Shown here: piece after piece, positions 1 through 6,336 of the stretch | Layout: each line of letters starts with the position of its first letter | Position numbering within the stretch: the first letter of the stretch is position 1 | Source of the DNA: Clostridiales bacterium UBA1246 | GTDB taxonomy: Bacteria > Bacillota > Clostridia > Oscillospirales > Oscillospiraceae | Reading direction: 5' to 3' | DNA length: 13,979 nucleotides | Assembly: GCA_002308315.1 (NCBI GenBank) | Contig: DBWE01000013.1 | Span: forward strand, 15,291-29,269 | The notes under the pieces: model-generated | The model's input: the letters and a program-made list of their open reading frames with translations, nothing else | Database searches by the model: none | Told to the model about the DNA's origin: nothing | Made by a program: the position numbers and the translations under genes

Positions 1-820
1 CCTGCCGCAGCATGGCCGTATACTGCTCCTCATCGCGGTCCAGCTCCTCCACCCGGCGTATGACCGCGTCAAGGTCGTTTCCGTAATCCGCGCAGTTGAT
101 GAACGCCTTGGGATCGAAATACTCCGCCGCCTGAGGATTTCCCCAGTATATCGGCACGGAGCCCGCCATGAGCGGATGTATCAGCTTTTCCGTGGTAAAG
201 CCGGGAAGCTCGGTATTTTCAAAAGCGATGGTGAATTTATAGTTTCGCAGGAAAGCGAGCTTTTCCTCCGCCCAGCGCGCGTTCAGATCCGCCCGGGTAC
301 GCAGCTTGTTGTTCGGGTACCTCTTTTCAAGGGCGTCGGGCATATTGTTCAGCACCCTGCCCGGACAGTCTACCTGCCGGTACCGAGCAAGGCGCAGGCA
401 GAATTCCCTGCGCAGGGCGGCGCCGCTTCCTCCGGTCTCGTTTGCGTAAATGAAATTGCAGAACTTTCTGTCAAAAGCGTTCCCGGGGACCGTCCGCTCT
501 CCGCCGAAAAGCTCCCACCACGCCGTTTCGCCGTAGTTCAGAAGCGGCGGCTGGCGGAAATACCGCTCGCCGAAGGTCAGATCCATCGAGCCTATGGCAT
601 AATCGCAGTCGTTGAAGTTCGGCAGGACGGGTTCGTTGGCGAGAAATATCCGCACGCTGTCGGGATAAGCCAGAAAATCCGTTCCGAAGCAGCTGTAAAA
701 CACCAGGTCCGGCTCGTCCGAAAGCTCAACGTCATACAGGCTCCGAAGAGCGCGGATATAGCAATTATCCTCCGCGTCAAAGCCGTAGGGCTGATCGGTA
801 AACTTTACCCTTACCTTCAA
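1..820 (-). CDS. GT10 family glycosyltransferase (alpha-1,3-fucosyltransferase-like), C-terminus outside window
   Basis: Predicted transfer of a sugar, most likely fucose from GDP-fucose, onto a growing glycan at the cytoplasmic face. The 273 visible residues follow the GT10 plan. The N-terminus is MKVRVKFTD (1-9). A mid-section KFCNFIYAN (119-127) is followed by YRQVDCPGRVLNN (147-159). The donor-binding signature is FENTELPGFTTEK (200-212), then VPIYWGN (222-228). The frame is open to the left edge, so the C-terminal end is missing. I chose TTG at 820 because GGAGAGG lies 8 nt upstream and the protein then begins like its family. An in-frame ATG at 844, overlapping the previous gene by 7 bp, is the alternative. 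It is the last visible gene of the polysaccharide operon. The ManC-like enzyme upstream could feed GDP-fucose synthesis, but no Gmd or fucose synthase gene is in view. The exact acceptor and linkage cannot be read. Confidence 0.87.
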   Translation of the reverse strand, partial: MKVRVKFTDQPYGFDAEDNCYIRALRSLYDVELSDEPDLVFYSCFGTDFLAYPDSVRIFLANEPVLPNFNDCDYAIGSMDLTFGERYFRQPPLLNYGETAWWELFGGERTVPGNAFDRKFCNFIYANETGGSGAALRREFCLRLARYRQVDCPGRVLNNMPDALEKRYPNNKLRTRADLNARWAEEKLAFLRNYKFTIAFENTELPGFTTEKLIHPLMAGSVPIYWGNPQAAEYFDPKAFINCADYGNDLDAVIRRVEELDRDEEQYTAMLRQ

Positions 821-837
821 AAGCGCACCCTCTCCGA

Positions 838-2169
838 TCACCATTCCATCGCGTAGCGCACTATATCCGTCTCCGTCAGCTCGGAGCCTATCTGCACCTC
901 TATCATGTGCAGATCCTCCTCCGCGCACAGCGCGTGCTTCATGCCCGCGGTGATATACGCCACGTCTCCGCACCTGACGTTGCGGGTATGTCCGTCCAGA
1001 AGCAGTATCCCCCTGCCGCCGATGATCGTCCATATCTCGTCGCGGAGCTCATGCGACTGGTAGCTGAGCTTCTTCCCCGCCCGGACGAACAGGTGCTTGG
1101 TCAGGGAGCGTTTGCCGTCCTCGTAGGCATTGTACTCCAAAACCTTGTAATAACCCCAGCGGCGCTCCTCATACATGGGGCGCAGCGATATTTTTTCGAC
1201 GTAGGGCTTCATGAAGGAGCTCTCCGTTTTGCCGCTGACAAGTATCCCGTCGGGAGACGCGGCTATCACCATGTCCTTCACGCCCAGCGCGACCAGCGGT
1301 ATATCCAGCTCGTTGATGATCTGGGTATCCTCCGTTCCCTCTCCCCGGACGACTATGCCGACGTCGTCGTGGATCTGATCGGCAAGAGTGTTCCACGTTC
1401 CGAGATCCTTCCATACCCCCTGATATGGGATGACCGCGACGGAGTCCGCCTTTTCCACGACCTCATAGTCGAAGCTGATCTTTCTCAGCTCGCCGTAACG
1501 CTCGCGAAGCTCCCCGAACGACTGCGGAGCCGCCTGCTCGTTCAGCCTGTCTATCATATAGCCCGCGCGGAACGCGAAAACTCCGCCGTTCCACATGGCG
1601 CCCTCGCGTATCATGGCCTCCGCGTGCGCCGCGACGGGCTTTTCCACGAACTTTCTGACCCTGCAGCAGGGGCTCCCCTCTTTTTCCGGGAGGATGTAGC
1701 CGTACTTCTCGGAAGGGTAAGTCGGGCGTATCCCCATCAGCACGATATCCGCCGCGCCGTCCCGCACCGCTTCTTCCATCCGGATGACGGTACGGAAATA
1801 CCCCTGTTCCGTGTAAGGATCCACCGGCATGACGATCACCGGCTCGTCCCTGCCGCAGTGCTTTTCATAATACAGATAGCTCACGGCAAGAGCGATCGCG
1901 GGGAAGGTATCCCGGCGCTCCGGCTCGGATACGATCTCCACGGCCTCTCCCAGCTGTCCGCGTATCGAGTCGATCTGCGATTCGCTCGTGGCTATCGTGA
2001 CCGTCCCGTCGATGCCCGATTGCCTTATCTGGCGGTACACACGCTGCACCATGGACTCGGGTTCTCCGTTATCGTCGGTCAGCAGTTTCAGAAACTGCTT
2101 GGAACGCGCCTCGTTTGACAGCGGCCAGAGCCTTTTTCCCGATCCTCCGGAAAGCAGGATAATGTTCAT
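838..2169 (-). CDS. manC: Mannose-1-phosphate guanylyltransferase (ManC-like) with C-terminal cupin
   Basis: Makes GDP-mannose from mannose-1-phosphate and GTP in the cytoplasm, the precursor of GDP-fucose and other GDP-sugars. The N-terminal nucleotidyltransferase domain (about 1-270) shows GGSGKRLWPLS (8-18), PVDPY (115-119, where classical ManC has a PSDH-like motif), FVEKP (174-178), NGGVF (194-198) and WKDLGTW (253-259). A cupin domain (about 335-443) carries YQSHELRDEIW (370-380) and ends with EVQIGSELTETDIVR (424-438), as in bifunctional ManC proteins. The cupin motif keeps one of the usual clustered histidines (H373), so isomerase activity is uncertain. At 443 aa it is slightly short for ManC. 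The ATG at 2169 follows the GT4 stop by 1 bp, with AAAGGA upstream. A nucleotidyltransferase for a different sugar phosphate is possible but less likely. Confidence 0.85.
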   Translation of the reverse strand: MNIILLSGGSGKRLWPLSNEARSKQFLKLLTDDNGEPESMVQRVYRQIRQSGIDGTVTIATSESQIDSIRGQLGEAVEIVSEPERRDTFPAIALAVSYLYYEKHCGRDEPVIVMPVDPYTEQGYFRTVIRMEEAVRDGAADIVLMGIRPTYPSEKYGYILPEKEGSPCCRVRKFVEKPVAAHAEAMIREGAMWNGGVFAFRAGYMIDRLNEQAAPQSFGELRERYGELRKISFDYEVVEKADSVAVIPYQGVWKDLGTWNTLADQIHDDVGIVVRGEGTEDTQIINELDIPLVALGVKDMVIAASPDGILVSGKTESSFMKPYVEKISLRPMYEERRWGYYKVLEYNAYEDGKRSLTKHLFVRAGKKLSYQSHELRDEIWTIIGGRGILLLDGHTRNVRCGDVAYITAGMKHALCAEEDLHMIEVQIGSELTETDIVRYAMEW

Positions 2170-2170
2170 A

Positions 2171-3331
2171 TCATTTTTTTCCTTTTATCTGTTCGTTTGT
2201 TCGGATATTTTCCCATAAACGCTGCACCGCTTCCGCGGTATCCCGCAGCGTATATCCCGCGGAGCGTATTTCCTCAAACGTATCGCGCCGCGCGGCGTCT
2301 CCGCTTTTCAGCAGACGCTCTGTCCATTGCCCGGTATCGTCCAGAGGCAGATAGGAGATCAGCTTCGTTATCCGCGTCTCCTCCGGCACCCGGTCCGAGC
2401 ATACCGTCGGCAGCCCGGCGGCCTGCGCCTCTATCGCCACGATGCCGAGGCCCTCGAACAGCGAGGGCGCCGCCAGCACGTCGCCGGCCCACAGCAGCTC
2501 GGGTATGCGCTTCGTCACGCCGAGGAAGCGTACCGCGCCGGACACGCCCGACGCCTCCGCCTCCGCGCGCAGCGCCGCTTCATCCTCGCCCTCTCCGGCC
2601 AGAACGAGCAGCGTCTCCGGACGCCGCGCAAGCAGCTGCGGAAGAAGCCGGAGCAGAAAGCTCTGGTTTTTCTGACTGCAAAGCCGTCCTACGCATACGA
2701 TAACGAACGCTCCCTCCGCGCCGAGCTCCGCCCGCATTCGCAGGCGGGCGGCGGCGTCATAGCGGAACCGCTCCGCGTCCACGCCGTTCCGTATCAGCGT
2801 CCAGCGGCCGCTGCGTATGATCTCCCGGGCGAACATGAATTCCGCGGCCTCGCGGGAGCACGCCGCGAAATGCGTCGGCGCCTTTCGGAAAAGTCTCCTG
2901 CACAGGCCGTGCACCGCCAGCTTTACGGCCCTGAGCGGGCTTTTGCGCAGGTCGGTGTTATGACTGTGGACTATGCGCACCGGCACACCGGCGCGCTCCG
3001 CCGCCTTCGCGTAGCCCAGCGCGAGCCCGTCGAAAAGGTTGAGATGCACGGCGTCAAAGCCCTCGCGCTTCAGCAGCCGGTAAAAGCGTGCAAACTGCGT
3101 ATGGCAGCCTCTGCGGCTGTCCGACAGCACCGTAAGCTCCGTTCCGAGCTCCCGGAGCCGGGGCAGATACGCCTCCGACTCCAGATACGCCGTGACCGGG
3201 CGTATCTCGAAACGGCTTCGGTCGATATGGGGCATAAGATTGAGAAGGAACGTTTCAATGCCTCCCGAACCCCATTTTTCACAAAAAACACAGACTCTTA
3301 TCACTTTTCCCGTCCCGCGCGCGGCCGTCAT
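2171..3331 (-). CDS. GT4 family glycosyltransferase (EpsF/capsule type)
   Basis: Predicted retaining, GT-B fold glycosyltransferase that adds a sugar from a nucleotide donor to a lipid-linked glycan in the cytoplasm. The 386-aa protein has the N-terminal acceptor-side motif GSGGIETFL (21-29) and HSHN (122-125). The hinge RNGVD (181-185) is followed by VGRLCSQKNQ (214-223), and the donor-site EX7E motif is E293-GLGIVAI-E301. The ATG at 3331 overlaps the ATPase stop as ATGA, a typical coupled start. The frame stays open upstream to 3412, but that extra Arg/Gly-rich stretch lies entirely inside the ATPase coding region and has no homology signal, so I left it out. A GTG a few codons in (V10) is another possible start. 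Donor and acceptor sugars cannot be told from sequence. Confidence 0.88.
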   Translation of the reverse strand: MTAARGTGKVIRVCVFCEKWGSGGIETFLLNLMPHIDRSRFEIRPVTAYLESEAYLPRLRELGTELTVLSDSRRGCHTQFARFYRLLKREGFDAVHLNLFDGLALGYAKAAERAGVPVRIVHSHNTDLRKSPLRAVKLAVHGLCRRLFRKAPTHFAACSREAAEFMFAREIIRSGRWTLIRNGVDAERFRYDAAARLRMRAELGAEGAFVIVCVGRLCSQKNQSFLLRLLPQLLARRPETLLVLAGEGEDEAALRAEAEASGVSGAVRFLGVTKRIPELLWAGDVLAAPSLFEGLGIVAIEAQAAGLPTVCSDRVPEETRITKLISYLPLDDTGQWTERLLKSGDAARRDTFEEIRSAGYTLRDTAEAVQRLWENIRTNEQIKGKK

Positions 3332-4053
3332 ACGTCGTAGGCGCCGCAGACCTCGTCGGCCGGGCCGATCATTTTTATCCTGCCCTGCTCCAGCCAGACC
3401 ACGCGGCCGCACATCTCCCGGATCTGATCGAGGCTGTGGCTCACGAAAAGGACGGTCGTTCCTCCGCCCATAAGCTCCGTCATCCTGGCGCGGCTCTTCT
3501 CCTGGAAGGCGGCGTCGCCCACCGACAGTATCTCGTCCACTATCAGTATTTCCGGCTGCACCATGCTTGCCACCGAGAAGGCCAGGCGCGCCAGCATGCC
3601 CGAGGAATAGTTTCTTATGGGCACGTCTATGAACTGTCCCAGCTCCGAAAAGGCGACTATATCGTCGTACTTTTCTTTAAGGAATTCCTCGCTGTAGCCG
3701 AGTATCGCGCCGTTGAGGAATATGTTTTCTCTGCCCGTCAGGTCGTTGTCGAAGCCGCTGCCCAGCTCCAGCATGGGCACGACGCTGCCGCGTGTCGTTA
3801 CTCTGCCCTCGGTCGGCTTCAGTATGCCGGAGATCAGCTTGAGCATCGTGCTTTTGCCCGCGCCGTTGCGGCCTATGAGCCCCAGCGTTTCCCCGCGCTC
3901 CACCCGGAACGACACATGGTCCAGCGCCGTAAAGTCCTCATATCTGATATTTCCCCTGATCTTTCTCGTGACGAATTCTTTCAGGGAAAGGATCTTGTCG
4001 GTATTCATGTGAAAGCGCATGGTCACGTCGTCGACAACTATCATACTTTCCAT
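3328..4053 (-). CDS. Polysaccharide ABC exporter ATP-binding protein (TagH/Wzt/KpsT-like, short form)
   Basis: Energises export of a polysaccharide or teichoic-acid-like polymer across the membrane with the permease encoded just upstream. The 241-aa protein shows Walker A GRNGAGKST (61-69), the LELGSGF segment (95-101) and TGREN (106-110) that mark the Wzt/TagH branch, the signature YSSGM (149-153), Walker B ILIVDE (169-174) with catalytic E174, and H206 in the switch region. It stops soon after the nucleotide-binding domain, so it lacks the C-terminal glycan-recognition domain of long Wzt proteins and the extracellular tail of Bacillus TagH. The start at 4053 has GAGG 7 nt upstream and sits 9 bp after the permease stop. 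M4 is an alternative start. Confidence 0.93.
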   Translation of the reverse strand: MESMIVVDDVTMRFHMNTDKILSLKEFVTRKIRGNIRYEDFTALDHVSFRVERGETLGLIGRNGAGKSTMLKLISGILKPTEGRVTTRGSVVPMLELGSGFDNDLTGRENIFLNGAILGYSEEFLKEKYDDIVAFSELGQFIDVPIRNYSSGMLARLAFSVASMVQPEILIVDEILSVGDAAFQEKSRARMTELMGGGTTVLFVSHSLDQIREMCGRVVWLEQGRIKMIGPADEVCGAYDV

Positions 4054-4062
4054 GGCGATACC

Positions 4063-5520
4063 TCACATATAAAGGACGAACTTATCCTGTTTCCTGTAAA
4101 ACACCGCCGCGCCGACCGCGAGCATGGCGAGAGCGATGAGGAGACATTGGATATACACTATCGGCTCCGGCGACAGGCCGTCGAGCAGGCAGCTCCGCGC
4201 GTTTTTCAGAAAATGATACAGCGGATTTACAGTCAGCACGAATTTCAGATTATCCGGGAGTATGCTCTCGGGATAGAAAATGGGCGTGGCGTACATCCAC
4301 ATCATGCTCAGCACGTTCCACAGAAACTGCGTATCGCGGAAAAACACCATCGACGTAGCCAGCAGCATTCCGAGTCCGAGGCTGAAGATGACCACGCAGG
4401 CAAAGAAGAACAGGGCCAGGACCGCGCTTTTCTGAAAATGCACGCCCGACGCCAGGCACACGATAAGCATGGGCACGAGAGAAATGGCCAGGTTCACCAT
4501 CGAGGACATCGTCCGCGTAAGCGGGTATATATACTTGGGCATGTATACCTTGGTGATCAGATTGGAATTGCCGAGGATCGAAGTGAGCGTCATGCCGCAG
4601 GATTCGGAAAAGAAATTGAACATTACCGTGCCTATGATCAGATACGAGGCAAAATGAGGAATATCGTTGCGGAATATCGTCGAAAAGACGAAATACTGCA
4701 CCAGCATCATCAGAAGAGGATTGAGAAAACTCCAGAACACGCCCAGGACGGAACGCTTGTATTTCGTTTTGAAATCCCGCCCGACCAGCTGACGTATCAG
4801 GAAACGGTATTTCTTCACCGCTATGAGCGAATTCACCACAAAGCTGCGCCTGCCGCTGCGGTATCGGAGCCATATAATGAGCATGAACGCGGCCAGCAGC
4901 GCGCCGAGCAGACCGACAAACAGCCAGTAGTGCAGGCCGGTCCAGATATAATCGGTCCCCTCCGCGGCAAAGCAGAGCATACCCGGCGAAGGCTCGCCGT
5001 TTATGCTCAGGGAAAAGCCGTCCTCTTCCGCCTGCGAATCGATCAGCGGCGTGACCGCGGAGCCCGGCTCGCAATCCGAGCTGAGCCTCAGTATCAGAGG
5101 AAGGCCGTACACGTCTTCTATCGGCGTATCGGAACAAACGGTCAGTACGCTGCCTTCCACTATGGGAGAAACGTCAAAGCTTCCGCTCATCAGAACGCTC
5201 ATGTCGTCCGTCCGCAAAAGCTCTATCGTCACCGTGCCGCTGTTCGCCCTGTAATACGCCCCCCACCGGACGGAAACGCTCTGCAGGCGCTGGATCTTCG
5301 CGCTGAAGACCTGCTCCGCCGTCACGTCCCGGGACAGCTCGACGGCCGCCGCGTCCGCGGGCCGCATCTCCAGGTCTCCCCGCGAGACCCGGTACAGCAG
5401 CTGATCTCCCGCAAGAAAATAAAAGCCGACCGTCAGCAGCAGGTAAACGGCAAGAACGATCAAAAAGATCTTCGGGATATTCGGTTGAGTGTCGTTTTCT
5501 TTCGGTAAGTCTTTCGCCAT
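4063..5520 (-). CDS. ABC-2 polysaccharide export permease (TagG/Wzm-like) with N-terminal extracytoplasmic domain
   Basis: Membrane subunit of the exporter paired with the ATPase that follows. The C-terminal half (about 230-485) is a standard ABC-2 permease: a cytoplasmic amphipathic lead-in LIRQLVGRDFKTKYKRS (241-257), then GVFWSFLNPLLMM (260-272), six hydrophobic segments and NPLYHF near 432-437. TagG/Wzm proteins usually have about 260-280 residues. This one has about 200 more at the N-terminus: a membrane helix (17-36), a soluble beta-rich stretch (about 40-195, including WGAYYRANSGTVTIELL at 86-102) and a second helix (197-218). The ATG at 5520 has AGAGTGG upstream. The frame is open to 5787, but that extra part spans the operon promoter and lacks a good ribosome site, so it is excluded. 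First gene of the operon. Confidence 0.9.
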   Translation of the reverse strand: MAKDLPKENDTQPNIPKIFLIVLAVYLLLTVGFYFLAGDQLLYRVSRGDLEMRPADAAAVELSRDVTAEQVFSAKIQRLQSVSVRWGAYYRANSGTVTIELLRTDDMSVLMSGSFDVSPIVEGSVLTVCSDTPIEDVYGLPLILRLSSDCEPGSAVTPLIDSQAEEDGFSLSINGEPSPGMLCFAAEGTDYIWTGLHYWLFVGLLGALLAAFMLIIWLRYRSGRRSFVVNSLIAVKKYRFLIRQLVGRDFKTKYKRSVLGVFWSFLNPLLMMLVQYFVFSTIFRNDIPHFASYLIIGTVMFNFFSESCGMTLTSILGNSNLITKVYMPKYIYPLTRTMSSMVNLAISLVPMLIVCLASGVHFQKSAVLALFFFACVVIFSLGLGMLLATSMVFFRDTQFLWNVLSMMWMYATPIFYPESILPDNLKFVLTVNPLYHFLKNARSCLLDGLSPEPIVYIQCLLIALAMLAVGAAVFYRKQDKFVLYM

Positions 5521-5660
5521 CTTGCCACTCTCTTTTTTCGTTCGTGTGATACGGTCCGCGCCGTCCGGATATCCAGGCCCCGCGCGAGACGGTATTTCGC
5601 GGTTTTCCCGCGGAAAGCGCGGACGCGGGAGCTCCGCCGGGCGGTCATGCGGAATAACAG

Positions 5661-5687
5661 AAAAGCCGGCCGCCGAATACGGCTTTT
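5661..5687 (-). terminator. Candidate attenuator hairpin in the polysaccharide operon leader
   Basis: Read on the minus strand, AAAAGCCG (5687-5680) and CGGCTTTT (5668-5661) can form an 8-bp stem, followed by the U-rich run CTGTTATT. It lies roughly 55-80 nt after the predicted transcription start and about 140 nt before the permease ATG. An intrinsic terminator inside a leader suggests attenuation or processive antitermination, but the half-AT stem is weak and function is inferred. Confidence 0.4.
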
Positions 5688-5735
5688 TCGGCCCTCGGCA
5701 GCGTCCGGCGAAGGGGAAAAGCATACTGCGCCCCA

Positions 5736-5753
5736 CTATACGTGGAAGTATAG
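5736..5753. repeat. 18-bp inverted repeat over the -10 region (possible operator)
   Basis: CTATAC (5736-5741) and GTATAG (5748-5753) are perfect inverted 6-mers around a 6-nt centre. The repeat covers the -10 box and the predicted start site, where a repressor would act. Part of the symmetry comes from the TATACT box itself, so this may be chance. Confidence 0.3.
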
Positions 5754-5775
5754 CATATCGCCGGAGATAATGCAA
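5747..5775 (-). promoter_or_regulatory. Predicted sigma-A promoter of the polysaccharide operon
   Basis: On the minus strand, TTGCAT (5775-5770) and TATACT (5752-5747) are separated by exactly 17 nt, and TGC immediately before the -10 gives an extended -10 element. The -35 matches consensus only in TTG. Transcription would begin near 5740, giving a leader of about 220 nt before the permease start. Confidence 0.7.
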
Positions 5776-5800
5776 CATAAAAGCCATGCTTTGAAGTCTG

Positions 5801-5890
5801 CTTTTGCAGATATTATTTTTGTATAATAAACATTATTTATCACAAAAGGTAAATATATTACGGAATTCTTTGTAATAAATATTATTCGGT
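5801..5890. other. AT-rich island in divergent intergenic region
   Basis: Only 18 of these 90 bases are G or C, while the flanking DNA is GC-rich. It contains many TAATA/TTATT tracts and a TATAAT (5822-5827), but I found no well-spaced -35 partner on either strand and no plausible short coding frame. It could be a promoter-enhancing or protein-binding segment, or a remnant of foreign DNA. Confidence 0.6.
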
Positions 5891-5969
5891 CTCCGTAAGC
5901 CCGGGCCCGCTTTTCAGCCGGCGCGCTCCGGCCGCGAAGCGTCCCGGGGGAGCTCGTGAAAAAAGCAAA

Positions 5970-6004
5970 AAGGAACGCCGCCCTTCGGGGCGCGTTCCTT
6001 TTTT
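5970..6004. terminator. Strong bidirectional intrinsic terminator
   Basis: AAGGAACGC (5970-5978) pairs with GCGTTCCTT (5992-6000). Inside it, after a bulged C, GCCC pairs with GGGC around a TTCG tetraloop (5984-5987). Six T follow on the plus strand (5999-6004). On the minus strand the hairpin is followed by a T-rich run (complement of 5961-5971). No recognised gene lies within reach on either strand to be terminated by it. Confidence 0.8.
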
Positions 6005-6042
6005 GACCGTGCGGTCACGCGGACGGGACCCATACGATCCTG

Positions 6043-6088
6043 CCGCTTATTTTTCAGTCGTTTTGCGGTGCAAAACACCGCTTATTTT
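6043..6088. repeat. Hairpin with alternative pairings and an 11-bp direct repeat
   Basis: GCGGTG (6065-6070) pairs with CACCGC (6076-6081) and is followed by TTATTTTATCTTTT, so it could be a weak plus-strand terminator. GTTTTG (6060-6065) can instead pair with CAAAAC (6071-6076); the two helices exclude each other. The sequence CCGCTTATTTT occurs at 6043-6053 and again at 6078-6088. Function unknown. Confidence 0.4.
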
Positions 6089-6165
6089 ATCTTTTCTCTG
6101 AAAACGGGGAAGAGTGAAAAGACGGGCGTCCTCTCCGGATCGGCCCGGTTTTTATCGATTACCGC

Positions 6166-6194
6166 TGGAAAAGTTTGAACGGTTATGTTATTTT
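6166..6194 (+). promoter_or_regulatory. Tentative promoter for the subtilase gene
   Basis: TGGAAA (6166-6171) and TATTTT (6189-6194) are 17 nt apart, with TG one base before the -10 (6186-6187). Each hexamer matches consensus at only four positions. An alternative is TTGAAC (6175-6180) with TGATAT (6197-6202). Either would give a leader of about 130 nt rich in GC hairpins, for example GGAGCGC/GCGCTCC near 6243-6268 and CCCGGG-CCG-CCCGGG at 6295-6309. Confidence 0.3.
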
Positions 6195-6323
6195 ACTGAT
6201 ATGGTCGAAGAGAAAACGAAAGCCCGTCGGCGTGCCGTGCGCGGAGCGCGGCGCCTGCGGCGCTCCCGAGAAACGAAAACGGACATAACGGCGTCCCGGG
6301 CCGCCCGGGCGCCGCTGCGGGAA

Positions 6324-6329
6324 AAGGAG
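6324..6329 (+). promoter_or_regulatory. Shine-Dalgarno that places the subtilase start at an ACG codon
   Basis: AAGGAG at 6324-6329 is followed by 7 nt and then ACG AAA CGG ATC at 6337. The spacing is ideal for initiation at 6337 and far too long for the first canonical in-frame start, GTG at 6475. It therefore decides the intended start of the gene. Confidence 0.65.
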
Positions 6330-6336
6330 AACCAAA

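Noticed and set aside
176..856. Plus-strand open frame opposite the GT10 gene
   Set aside because: The minus-strand reading shows GT10 signatures along its whole length; the plus-strand translation shows none.
907..3340. Long plus-strand open frames opposite the ManC-like and GT4 genes (907-2118 and 2327-3340)
   Set aside because: Antisense shadows in GC-rich coding DNA. The translated sequences are low-complexity and the opposing genes have clear catalytic motifs.
3436..5508. Very long plus-strand open frame (690 codons)
   Set aside because: It is antisense to the ABC ATPase and permease, is rich in His/Arg/Gln as expected from a GC-rich reverse frame, has no domain signal, and the minus-strand proteins here are unmistakable.
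5521..5787. N-terminal extension of the permease to an upstream ATG
   Set aside because: It would run through the -10/-35 promoter, has an Arg/Pro-rich composition and a poor ribosome site. The start at 5520 gives a sensible N-terminus.
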